Origin: Echinococcus granulosus
Taxonomy: Eukaryota; Platyhelminthes; Cestoda; Cyclophyllidea; Taeniidae
DNA: 44,917 nt
Reading direction: 5' to 3'
NCBI RefSeq assembly: GCF_000524195.1
Contig: NW_020170491.1
Coordinates: 186,353 to 231,269 of the forward strand
Shown here: positions 1 through 11,850 of the stretch, piece by piece
Numbering within the stretch: position 1 is the first letter of the stretch
How the letters are laid out: each line of letters opens with the position of its first letter
Made by a program: the position numbers and the translations under genes
Notes under the pieces: model-generated
What the model was told of the DNA's origin: nothing
The model's input: only the letters and a program-made list of their open reading frames with translations
Databases searched by the model: none

Positions 1-450
1 ATATTCCCCTGCAATCTTTCGTTTGACGGTGCTCTCCTTTTATTAACACGACATCTTAGAAAAGGCTTCCGTCTTGGAAAGTAAAAATTGGAGCAAATTA
101 TATCTAACTTCTAAAAAGGAGGACAATCTGGAGCTGGTTTTGATTGGAAAATGACTGGCCTGTGGAGGGCTTGTACACTGTTCCTCAAATGAACGAGTGA
201 TTAGCCCTGTCCTACTGATGAGTTGAAATGGGACAGCGGTTTTCCTAGGCTTAAGAAAACTATAAAATTAACAAAAATTAGATTCCTATGTTAGTTTTTT
301 GTTCCTGTCTTTCTTTCGTAGTCTTCACATGATAGAACACTCCCATTAATCTGAATGGCTAGTTAAAGTCGATTCCATTTCAACCACATATCGTTATAGG
401 GGAAGTAAAATTGGCTGTTCCGTTCGAAAAATGTAATAATCACATTTCAG
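1..450. other. Presumed intron of the beta-spectrin gene
   Basis: No convincing exon is visible on either strand. The stretch ends in a usable 3' splice site (CACATTTCAG, 441-450) directly before the first spectrin exon, so it is most simply the 3' part of an intron whose upstream exons lie outside the window. Confidence 0.5.
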
Positions 451-3400
451 GAGGTGATAACCGATTTATGCGAGAAAATGGACTGTTTGCCCGCCGTATT
501 GGGTGCCGATTCACAGACCTTGGCACGTCAGCAAAGTCAGCAAGTGAATTTTCACCAATCAGTGATTCCCATCGCTAAACGGGTAAGGTACCATTCATTT
601 TCGTGCATTCAGCTCAAAGTTAGAAAAAGGGAAAGTGAGAGGATTCTCTCCAGATTTTCAGTTTTTTCACAAGCATTTGTTTGTAACAGATGACCTCGCC
701 TCCTTCGAAAAAGGGGTGCTTTTTATTAGCAGCTGGAGCATTGACAATTTTTATGGACACATTATTTATTGGAATATTCCGCCTGAATGACTCTTTGTCA
801 CCGTACTTGATCATAAGTGATGTTAAAATGCGCATGCCTGCAGAGTCACACTTTCTCATGTGGTAGGTGGAGGTGGGAAACTACCAATTTCACATTCTCA
901 AATCCCAGCAGAATGCGTACCATAGTTATTCTGATTCAAAAATATTTTAAGACAATAATTAAACAAGATGAAAGGTATGTCACTAAATTTACAAAAGCCT
1001 TTGTCATTTTTTCGGTTCCAAAAAGCAACTTTACTTTGTTTGTTTTTAATCGCATTCTTCCTTCCCTTTTAACAAGACCCCAAAAATGCATTAACTTATT
1101 TAGGAGCAATAAATTTCCTGTTATTTTCTTGTAAGGTAAACAAATTTTAGAGGTTTTTTCTTCTCCTTCCGACGAAAAAACTATAATGGGGACAACTACG
1201 GATAATGTCAAGCTGGGCAGAAGGTAAAATTCCATTTTCCCGGTCTCGCCAGCTGAAGTGAGCATACGGCTGTATGAAGGAATGCAAAATTGGACAAGTA
1301 AACAGGGTTTCGTTGACGATCGGAGTGTCCCTGCCTATGCCCTATCCCTGGGGCTACAAAGGTACTGCCATTGGTCACGAGATCGACCCAACCTGTCTTT
1401 TGTTACCCCTTTCTAAGGGGTCACACGTAGTCAGCCAACTCTATACTTAAACCGTCCGGTCTCAGGCACGTCATTATTAGTTGTGAGCTGTTTACTTCTC
1501 AATTGCTCGTAAACTGCAAAAAAATAAGACATTCTTTACTGGGTTTGATATAATGAGAATAAGGAGGATAAAGTAGCTAAGATTGGGACCATTTTCCCCT
1601 ACTTCTAGAGGCAAACAAAGCTGCTCCCTTAGAAAGGACTTGAAGGTCGTCATGGTCAACTATTTTTACCAATAGCAACATTTTATGGTCTTTTGTAAGC
1701 TTTGTTTCCAGCTTCTAGTAGAGAATTTGGAAAATTTATTTCATGACCTCTAATAAATTAGTGGCTTTGACTGTGAAATTGGTTGAAATGTCCCCATACT
1801 CGGATATCGGTTGATAAAATCTCCCCACTGTGAAGATTTGCTTTTATTCATTTAAAAAGCGCTTTCTTTGACTGTCTGGTATTTTTAAGTTGCCCCTTCA
1901 GCCATAGCCAAATCCAAATAATCAAGCTCGGTTAGTAAGAAAAACTGATTGTTAAAAAACCCCACCCAGGGATGGGGCATTTCTAAATAAATTATTTCTG
2001 CCCTCATGCATTTGTTCACTCTTCTACCGTACTTACTCGTCATCTGGTTACATTACCTAGAGAAGGCCTTACTTGACCACGGCAGCAAAGTTACAGGGCT
2101 AAAGAAGGAAATCACCTTTTGCTGTTTTGATATTTGATTCCTACGTTAACAAGACATCCATTTGTCAGTGCTGTTATGGCTTAAAGTAACTAATAGGAAC
2201 TCTGGATGTATCAATTTGATCACATATCAAGAAATATATTAATTCTGTGGAAAGTTGACAGAGAGGCAGACGGATAGGTGACGAGATAGATAGGTGCAGA
2301 ATAAGATAGAATTCACATACATTCAGTCGAAATGCACTTTTCTCGAGGTAAACTGGGCGATTCGCGCATCCAACCTGCTTCTACCGCTTTATGCGGACAT
2401 TCAAGCGGCTGAGATTAAAGCACAAAGGCTACGTTTGCTCGAGGCTTGGGATCAGCTTAATACAAGCATTGAAATGCGCTCTCGAATGCTCCAAGACGCC
2501 GAAGCTTTGTCCAGATGGCTTACCTGGCTGCATCACTGTTTGAACTGGATTGTATCTGCTCAGAGTGCCATCTCCTCAGCGCAGGAACATGAGATTCAAG
2601 AACTTGAAGCCGATCTTAGAGGGCAAGTATTTTGAGTGATATTTCTTAGTGATTGACTTTTTAAGGAGCTGATTTTCTTGAGAGCAAAATTTGATGGGTG
2701 ATACCTTTTCGGTGCCATCGTGATGGATGGATAACTAGGTAAGTGGATACAATGGAGATGGATGCAGGACAGATGGGTTTGAGATGGATGGGCTCGATAT
2801 TAGCGAATATGGGATAGGTGAATATATCTAAAACAATGTATGTTGCATCCTTTCAATGTTGTCCACTTACTACTCTCAAAAGCTCCTGCGAATGTTACTT
2901 CCTCCTGTCTCGCTTATTTGCTCTTCAAATTTAGGCAGTTATTATTCCAAATTACCCACTGCAAAATACGCGATTGTTGTAAGCCAGGAAATTCCTGTCA
3001 CTATTAGTTACTCGACCAAATTGAGTCGCTTCCTGGAACAGTGGAATTAGTCGAAAAGCACTAGTTGATCCGGAAGGAGAAAATTACCCAAATTTTTCCC
3101 CTGGTGAAGCCATGCAGAAATAATTAGCAGGAGTAGTGGCTTTTTTCTTCTTTTCTCAAACCTGAAACACCTCCACCAGTATTAATTGGTTTTGTCTAGA
3201 TGCAGTGTTTACCACTTATATCATTTAACAAACATTACTTCATTCTTTCAATCTTTAAACAAAACTTGTTAATTGAAGGATTGGTTGTTTAATTGATTAA
3301 TTGCTTAATGTGACCACAACCTTACCCAATGCCCAGCTCTTTCACCCTCATTCTAAATTACCATTTTAAAAGTGGCTTAAAATTTTTCACCTGATTTGAA

Positions 3401-6400
3401 GACCTCTTGCCCCTTTTTGTGTAGAACGAAATTATCCACCTTATTTTTGACTAAGGAATCCACAGTTCTCAATCCAATTTCTGGTCATTCTTTAATGTAA
3501 CGAATATTATCCTTCTTTCCATCCTTCCTCTATTTCTACTTCTTCGCTATTCAGACACACACACAACTGAGTGTAGGATGGAATAAATTTTCCGGACTTC
3601 ACATGACTTTCAGAAGGTGGGAACCTTGATGATTGATGATAGCGGTGGTGAATTTATGCTAAAACGTATGGCATTCAAAGATGTAAATCTTACATTTGTC
3701 CATTCCAGATTCAGCTTTTAAAAGATGAAAGTAGAAAGATGACCTGTTCGTGATGTTCTTACCTAGACGGGATTAAATAGATTTGAAGCAAAAAAGTAAT
3801 TTTACAGGAGTCGAAATTTGCGCTAAATAATACTATCTGTAGGTTTAAAATGGCACAGAAGAATCATCGTCAATTTAAATAACAGACTTAATTCTTGAGT
3901 ATGTGAATGATTTTACACGATTTGTTAGCTCAGATGCATTCGTGCAACTAGATGTAGAGGTTTTTTTTGAAAAAATTGCAGTTGATCTGCACCGAATGCA
4001 AAAGAAAATTATAAGCTTATTTATAAAATTCTGTTGTCAAGTTTGAACTAGAACAAATATTTCTTGTTTTCGTGATCATTTCTTGCAACTAAGCAACCTG
4101 TTGGTTGTTTTCTTAAAAATTTATATGGTGAAGTCCTATTTTGACGGGGTATTTGTAAATACAAAATAGATTGATAAAGGTGGATGTTGCTTGGTCGAAG
4201 ACTGGCATAAACAGCTTACTTAACCGCATAATCTGGCTGATAAGTTCGCCAGTTGATGCAGAGAATTTCGGCGTTGATCTGCGTCCAAATAAACTCCTCA
4301 CTGAGGAATAACATCATCATATCCTATCTTTCCTCTTTCCCCGCAACTTTTAAAGTAGCTTCTTTAATTTGTAGGAAACTGCTCCAACACCAACTACCGG
4401 GATTTGTGAGTCAACATAAGCAACTGTGGGATGAGATTTGTGCCTGGGAATCGAGTATCCGACTCCACTGTGAGGAGGGCATTGCAGCCAGCAACTGTCA
4501 TGGTGTTCTAGAGACCGCGGATTTTGAGACAGTACCAATTTTCATTGGCATCCGCAAAATGTTGGCCAGAAGTGTCAATCAACTTAAAGCTGACTGGTAT
4601 GTCGTGGGCTCAACAAGTGATGATGTTGCCTCAGCTATACAAAAAGCTATTTTTACCTCCCTGTGTGAGGCGAAACCGCTGCTACCCTCGCAGGTCATAA
4701 AAAGTGGTGCTGCTCTCTTGATTATACACTTCTACCAGCTTAAAATTGCATGGTGGCGATATTGGCGTCATTTGGAGGCACTGACTGCCAAGTTGGGCTT
4801 ATTGAGGTGAGATAAATAATCTGTTTTTCATACCGCATAAATTCTGGAGGTTCAATTTCACCATTTAACCGTTTACGAATGCAGACTTCTCCTTTTCTCT
4901 TAATCGCTGGTGTCTCTACCATTGTGTAGGTAATTCACCTCGGCCTAATGTTGATTTAAGTAGAAATGGCATGATTAAAGTCGACTTAAAGAAACGCTTT
5001 TGAGCGGTAACTGAGAAAGCTATACCCTTTACCCTCCTTTTTTTGCCTATTTTATCTTGCACCTGTTAAGCTGAAAACTACAAAATAAAAGGATTCTGTA
5101 TACTATCATTTATAAGTTATCAAAAGACGATTATAATAATATTATATTGTCCAAAAACTCGAAGAATTGGCCTGATTTAGAATCTGTGAATCTGAGAAAT
5201 TGGAAATGAAACTAATCATTTCATTTTTCTTTTTTAAACTTCATTGGTCACTTATTACCTGATAATCAAAGAAAGGCTTTATCCTAATCTTTAACCTAAT
5301 TTTAAGAGACCTTCAAAGTTTGGAAAATTGGCTCACCTTAATGGAGGAACGCGAAGATAGAAATGACTTGGGTTCTAGCCTAGAGGAGACTATGGTTTTG
5401 ACAGAAGAACACCGAAAGTTCTCACGCGTTGTTGACCTTCAGGGTGAGAAGTGTCGACGTCTAGCCGAATTCGAAATGGTAAATCCTTTTTAAAATTTGC
5501 ACAAAGAAGGTTAACCCCAAAAGTCGATCGACGCTCAAGTTTTGAATGCACTTGTAGGCACAGCTCGAAGAATCCGATCCAGATTGGGAGACAGCCATGG
5601 CGAATCAAATGGTAGAGAACTTAGAAAGACTGAACATCTTACCAAAGGTTTCAAGCATTTCTGATGCTGCTTCCTCGAAATCTGTTCCATTACAGGAGGA
5701 AGTGAAGCCAGTTGAAGATGCACCATTTGGTAAGCGTCATCCCTCAACTATATTTGTGATTAATTCCAAATTACTTTCTTACAAATATAAGCAGATCCCT
5801 TGCCCTTCCACATGTCTCATTTTTATTCAAATTATTAATAAGTACAGTTTGCTCAAACGGATCCATTTAGATTGTATTTGTACCTCGAAAATGTATTAAT
5901 TGAAGTGATTCCTTCCTAAACATTACTTTTTTAGAGTTTTTAAATAATGGGCAAATTGGCCTGTTGGGATAACGCGTCTCTAACTAGCCATATAATACGA
6001 AGTTCAAAGTAAGCTGGCGAAAGTCTGGTCTTTGTCTTATTTCAGGGCGTATGGAGGGAGTGCTCTACCGCAAATTGGCGAGTCGAAGATACTCCAATGG
6101 TGTGATTAGTGCAGGACGCTGGCAAAAGTGTTTTGCTCTACTAAAGTCCAACACGATGACTTTGCATGTACTTAGCATAAGCGATCCTCCGACAGTGAAG
6201 AGGTTGGCAGTCCCTAATTTGCTTTATTTGTTCATCACTATTGTTATTATTTTTGAAGGGAGCGTTAAATGTGACTCAACTTCAGCTTAACTGAAGAAGT
6301 TAGTAATGTGAGTTTCTGTAACTACTTTAAGAAACTGGCTCTAACGTACCACAAAAAAACTAGCAGTTCTCTTCAACATGTGTAGTAACGAAGTGATAAT

Positions 6401-8966
6401 TTACGCCTGCGTCAACTGGAAGAATCTTGGTCAGTGCTAGGCAAATCGGTGCCACCAGCAAATCGCGCAAAAGGGCGACAATATGATTCAAAGAACTTTA
6501 GCGGTCTTATTATTGCTTGTTCCAGACATTTCACTTACTAGCCACCCCCGTAATTCTGATGCATGCATCTCTTCATTCCAAAAATGTTGGTTTGTGCTTA
6601 CTGGGACTTCCTCACCTCCTGAAGGTCAAACAACAATTACAGCTAAAATTATTCCACTCTATATTACCCGAAGGTAAGCATGAAAAAATCCCCTAAAACC
6701 ATGCAGAAGAGTTGATTCCACTGAATCAGCCAGTGGGAACTAAGTCATTCTTACATGGCTCTACAATACGGGCGCTCACACCATCTACCAAAATATTGAC
6801 ATGTTGGAAGATTTGAACCTTGGAGTGGGAATCGGAGGGGTGATACAGTTTTACTCCCCTTTGGTAGCGATTCTCCAGGTGGCGGCCAAAAATTTTTTAC
6901 AAACACATGAGAAATAGAAGTCAGAGAGGAAGGGAGTAGGTAGAACTAGGGTGTTTTATATTATAAACAGAACGCTATGTGAAAGAGGTATTAATATGTC
7001 CAAGTCTGGTCAAGGAAGGACTGTCGATTCTAAGGTAGATTACTTCAGCCAAAACAGGCGTTCTAAGAGGATATAATTGATTGTTTAGGTGTTTTACTAA
7101 AAAAAAACACTAAATGATTCAGTTGCTTTAGGTTGTAGAGATCGAACGGTTTTAAACAAATTGTACTCTCTCTCTTTTTGACATATCAAAACTAAGAAAA
7201 ATTAACCGTCACTCCAACAAGTAAATAACTTTTGATTTGCTCTTTTGAAAAGCAACTTTTATGTCAGAAATTAATGCCAATTATTTAAAAGTGCTTTATT
7301 TTTTGTACTTAGGCTTAGAGTCCTCATTGATTTATCCATTTAAGCATGGTCTCATATTTAACTGATCCATGGCTCACATAAACGCACATTTAAACAAACT
7401 ACCGAATCCATACCAATATGCTTCAGAAGTGGCTCATAACTGTTAAAGTTTCAAGCACTTTCTTGATGCTTCAGATTCACATCTCAGACGGTTTTTAATG
7501 AATTTCTACACATTCATCTGAAGTGTCCTTTTTCAACCTCTCGTCTTTCCATTGCACCCTTCGCGTCACTTTATTTAATGTAACCCTAATTTATTTGCAT
7601 ATATAAGTAAATTCTAAAAGACGCCTTTTTTTCAGCTATGTAAAAGTGATTTTCCACCACCAAGTGTAACCTCTATGTTTCCTCAAAACTACCATACCAC
7701 CAGAAGGAGGCTGTAAATTTGTTGACCAGGCTAAACAGCTAATGCAACTCTTTCTTCATAATAGACTATTTCTTTGCTACGTTTTCGTATCTTTTAGAAG
7801 TTGGATATCCGAAAATGCCGAAGTTGACTTCAGATTACCACTATGTCGAGAAATGACCACCAGTTTGGTGGAACAGAGGGCCGTCGATATGGGACTTTTC
7901 AAGATTCACAACCTCGCGACTGGTGATTGTCACCATTTTAAGGTAAGGTTTCGCACATTTGCAACCAAATTTTTCAGCAATCCTCAGTAGACGCTTAAAG
8001 AGAATGTCCAGTTAAGGACTACCCTACCACAAAGCTTGAGTTTTGTCCACAGTAACTTAGGGCATGGTGGGAAAGAGTTCCTTTTTAGTTCTTGAGGTGA
8101 ACTTTTTGGGCCCTTGTGTGCGATAGCAGAGCCATTCAGAAAAAAATACAAGCGGGATACGGGCTTGGTGAAAGAGATTTAGGTTAGTCATCAGCACTTG
8201 ACAGTTTAGAGATTCATTGTGACCAAACGTAATTTCTAGGCATTAAATCCTGAAAAATAGCAGCCTTGTTAGATTCCGTCTCAACTTGCAGGCTGAAACG
8301 AGAGCTTTGGCAGAGAAGTGGGTAGCCGCTATAAACAAGGTCTGTTTGAAATCGCCCGCGATGGAGGATTCTGATCAGGAATTGATGCGGATCAAGGGCA
8401 CGGAATTACACTTCGCCTCGAAGTCTCTACGTCCAACACGAAAGTCTCAGTCTACCACCTGCCTGCCCATACTTCGACTCATCAGCAAGCGCAGTGAACG
8501 ATCACATCGACGCCGATGTTCACAGCATCCACCACAACGCCGCCGCCGCCACTCAAGCTCCTCTACTTCAACGATGGATGGAGAAATGGAATTGGATACA
8601 GAGATTGTCGGTATCCGTTCTCTGAACCCTCACACCCTCCTCTCCTCCCTTGGAGTGCCGACGCTAGGCAGTGGTGCGCACTCTAGAGCTGCGATTGCCC
8701 TCACTCTACCACTTCGGGCTCTGTGTCGTCGCGTCATGCGACACTCTAATCTACCCGTCTCAGTGTCGCATCACTCGCACCTAAACGTTGATGGTGCTGT
8801 CAGTGTCGGCAACGGTGGTGGTGGCAATAGCGTCGTGGCTGGCAGTGATGACGAAGCGTCCCTGATGTCACCCTTTGCCATGAGAGACTCAGAATGTGAC
8901 GACAATAATGACAACAGCAATAACAATTCCGAGACAGACATTGATAATGTGGATGAATTTTCGTGA
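451..8966 (+). CDS. Beta-type spectrin, C-terminal part (spectrin repeats, PH domain, tail); 5' end outside window
   Basis: Beta spectrin pairs with alpha spectrin in the submembrane cytoskeleton, and its PH domain binds membrane phosphoinositides. My exon model is 451-582, 2327-2622, 4375-4806, 5307-5478, 5558-5729, 6046-6202, 7798-7942 and 8292-8966. The sum is 2181 nt, or 726 visible residues plus TGA, with splice phases agreeing at every junction. Visible residues 1-400 are helical spectrin-repeat material with the usual Trp/Leu spacing and pieces such as QSLENWLTLMEER and EEHRKFSRV. The PH domain runs from MEGVLYRK (residue 404) to the final helix, ALAEKWVAAINKV, with its conserved Trp at 512. 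The tail, 520-726, has an Arg/His-rich patch, a Gly run and an acidic Asn/Asp-rich end. The second exon could instead start at 2348, seven codons later and in frame. The donor at 6203 (GTTGGC) is weak. Conventional beta versus beta-heavy spectrin cannot be decided from this part. Confidence 0.9.
2623..2628 (+). other. Non-canonical GC donor splice site (GCAAGT) in the spectrin gene
   Basis: The exon ending at 2622 is followed by GCAAGT, the typical context of GC-AG introns (AGAGG|GCAAGT). The next exon begins at 4375 and needs two bases from the previous exon to complete its first codon, which this GC donor supplies. The nearest GT (2627) would leave phase 0 and break the frame. Confidence 0.65.
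2721..2792 (+). repeat. Degenerate GATG-rich simple repeat within an intron
   Basis: Several imperfect GATGGATG-like units occur between 2721 and 2792. A shorter GATA-rich patch lies just before the preceding exon (about 2262-2310). These look like eroded microsatellite sequence inside spectrin introns, and I see no function. Confidence 0.4.
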
Positions 8967-8990
8967 GGAGGTTGGATTGTAGTGCAGATA

Positions 8991-8996
8991 AATAAA
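8991..8996 (+). promoter_or_regulatory. Poly(A) signal of the spectrin gene
   Basis: AATAAA lies 25 bases after the spectrin TGA on the same strand. This position fits a short 3' UTR and supports the terminal exon assignment. Confidence 0.65.
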
Positions 8997-10837
8997 ATTT
9001 CCCTCTTAGTCTTAATACAGGAATACCTTGACCCTAGCTAGGTTTTTGCAATAACTGACGAGCGTTGAAATGAAGCAGATTTACCCATTTTGAATGGCTA
9101 CGTAAAGTTTCATACCTCATGTCAGTTTAATAAGTACTGCCTCCACCAAAGGTCGGGGCGACTGTTTGTTGGAGCTGCTTGCGATCCCAGAAAAAGGTTT
9201 GGCAATTTACCAATGAAAACTTGACTTTTTGAAGCATTTCAGATAAGTTTGATTGATTGTCTGGTATTGCACGGCGATTCACTTTCTGAGAATGTGAATA
9301 ATTTCCCCATCATCAGGGTCATACTAGAAGATATTATTGCGCCTCAATACGTCAGTTTTTCAGACCTCTGGAGTCTGCGCTAGGGCCACTTTCTCGTGCA
9401 CACAGTGTCAATCACTGGGGCAGTGGAGGCATCCATTTTAAGGTCATTGTCCAACGGATCTTCGTATTGGGAACATGATAGTGTCTGTACTCATGTGTAT
9501 GTGCTCGCGTTCTGGGATTAATATCCTTACTGTTCCGTATAGCTGCCCCAATTAGCACTTGCGGTATTTAGTAAACACTTAGAAATCTGAATAGAATAGA
9601 ATCAGGTAAAAGTTATATTGCACAGTTTATTGGGAAGTTAGAATATTTAACTATTTGGCAGAGGTGTGTGGCTCTTCAAGCTGAATTCGATGTCGTAACA
9701 TGCCAAAGTACCGTGTGTGACCATTTATTACTAGAGGATGGGGGAGTTTAGAGGCAACCGTCAAGCTCCCTAAGGCCGTGGCGCGCAGAACAAAAGTACA
9801 TCCTGTGAAAAATGAAGTACTCGCTTTGTTTAATACACGGTTAGGCAAGATATCAAACCACTGCGTTTAGTCAATCAGTTAATGGGATCGACAATGGAAC
9901 AGTTTTATATCGTTCGAACACATCAAAATGTTTTAATTCACATTTTTCAAGATGCACATCAGGACCAAAAGGATGGGAACATCAAAAAAGATGACTTTAT
10001 GATAATGCGTATGGTTTACAAATTTTAGAAAGGCTTTCAGGAGGTATTGACCAGAGTTGAACAACTCACAGATATATTGAAATTAATAAATTGCTGAGTA
10101 TCGAAGGCTCTAGAGGGACTGAAGTTGTTATGGACAGAAACGCAGACTATGAATACTGAAGAGCTTGGGTAGATAACCAAACACCAAGTCGTCATACGGC
10201 TCCTCCTTTTATGCGTGTCGTCGTCAGAGAACCCGTAGATGATTCTTCGGCATGGCAATCGCAGCACAGTCGGTGCTTTCAAAACTTCCCATGAACCAGA
10301 AATAGCGGTCATTAAATACTCGTGAGAGAGAGGATATTTGTCCTCAACGTCGTTAATGTATATTAGTGATTACGCCGTGCCTCGAGTTTTGTTCTGTCGA
10401 TGTACTCTGTTTTGGATAGAAGGATCAAATTAAGGGACTTTTCCTTTCTCTTTTACATGCAACTGACGATCCACTCATGGAGAAATGTTTTGAAACTTAT
10501 CAAGAGTAAACAGGTTGCGTCATTGAAATGTAAACCACATCTTTTGATAGTTGCTTCCCAATTGATGTACTTCTCTCGCATTGCCCTGTATGGACAACTG
10601 CTTATGTCTTATTAAAGTACTACCCTTAATGCATTGAAATGCACCCCTAATTTTTACCAACGACTTAACAGTCATAAACCAGACGCTGGTTGCCATGCAA
10701 ACAGCTACTCCTGTTCAGTGTACCCAAATTCACAATTGTCTTTATCTTTCGTTTCGAAGGCTAAATTATTTGCTGCTAATTTTTAATTAGTAGGCAATAT
10801 TTTATTCGAATACGTGGCAATTTTGTTTCCCACTTAA
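8997..10837. other. Intergenic stretch without a recognised gene
   Basis: Only short open frames occur, such as 9651-9848 and 10037-10312 on the minus strand and 10400-10615 on the plus strand. None shows a recognisable domain or plausible splice-bounded coding pattern. I see no RNA gene or clear repeat. Confidence 0.5.
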
Positions 10838-11850
10838 AGACTGGCCTCGTTTCAAATGACTTTTAACCAATTTCGGCAACGTAGTCGAAGAAGCCGCGAG
10901 GATGTCTACGAACTCGACACCAATGGCCGTTCTTTGAATCCACATGGTCCGACCGGTGTGGGTGGTCGTAGTCTTTTGCGACTTCGGGCTCCAATTCACT
11001 CCCCCGATCCCATTGCCACAAGGCAAGAGGTTACATAACTTTCCGGGAAATCTAGCTGCTTTGGCAGCTAACGCCTTCAGCCTTATCATGATTTTAGTTT
11101 GAATGCTGACGAAAAGGGAGCTAACAATTTTAAGTTGGATACCAATTCTGCAATGTGTCGTTATCAGACAGAAAGATAATGGAAAGTGGGCTCTACTCAA
11201 TTTCCTTATAGCTTTGATTTAACTAACTACCGATTTGAAAATTTTCATTCTTTTATATATTTGGATAATCTTTTAAAGTACGGATGATCTAGGGAAGGAA
11301 GTTTTCGCTCCCTTGAAGCTCGAGTGTTTAAAATCCATGGGCTACTGGATGCCTCAAAGAGTGGCAGGAAGAGGCGTTGATTTGAAGTCAATGGATGCCT
11401 GGATTTAGCTACAGTCCATCAACAAATGGAAGTTGGGTGATGTCTTTCCAGCTATTTCAGCAGCATGAATGACCATCTCACACATGCGGGGTAATCCCTT
11501 TGCAAAGCGCTACATTTTCAAAAATGTGTGGAAACCCGAGTTAGTGCAACTGTATTATGGATACGTGATAATATAGTGTAGAACCAAATGTGGGTTTAAC
11601 GAATCCTCCCCATCCATTATATGGGTTTGTGCCCCTTTCATAGAAGATAGTTCTTACTCAGTCATTGTGTGTTCACCATCACTTTGAAGCGTTTGAATCA
11701 GTGGCTATCAACCATACTTATTAGAATAAGGTTATACTCTTGAGGGTCGAAGTGGCAGTGGGATTGTGGTGCTACTACGACAAATGCCGAGGAATGAGAC
11801 CGATGTATCACACTTGGCAGTGGATGCGGTAGACGCTTGCGTCTTCATAT
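10838..11850 (+). pseudogene. NUDT9: Decayed NUDT9-type ADP-ribose pyrophosphatase (Nudix)
   Basis: NUDT9 hydrolyses ADP-ribose to AMP and ribose 5-phosphate. Four pieces follow the order of the NUDT9 catalytic region. At 10856-11026 an open stretch contains YELDTNGRSLNPHGPTGVGG and IHSPDPIATR, matching the family pattern NGRPRNP-GRTG-GRG-PNHAADPI-TR. At 11145-11195, ILQCVVIRQKDNGKWAL matches the strand before the Nudix box. At 11290-11340, KEVFAPLKLECLKS resembles a degraded Nudix box in which the R-E-x2-E-E core is not preserved. At about 11784-11830, PRNETDVSHLAVDAVD resembles the later DPRNTDxAW segment. The pieces lie in different frames. The expected Pro-Gly-Gly after Trp-Ala-Leu is missing, and stops intervene. 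A faint further match is possible near 12110-12150. A functional gene with unusual splicing is less likely because the Nudix box itself is damaged. Confidence 0.72.

Noticed and set aside
10802..11200. Minus-strand open frame of 132 codons
   Set aside because: It lies antisense to the NUDT9-like block, whose plus-strand translation matches the family; the minus reading matches nothing.
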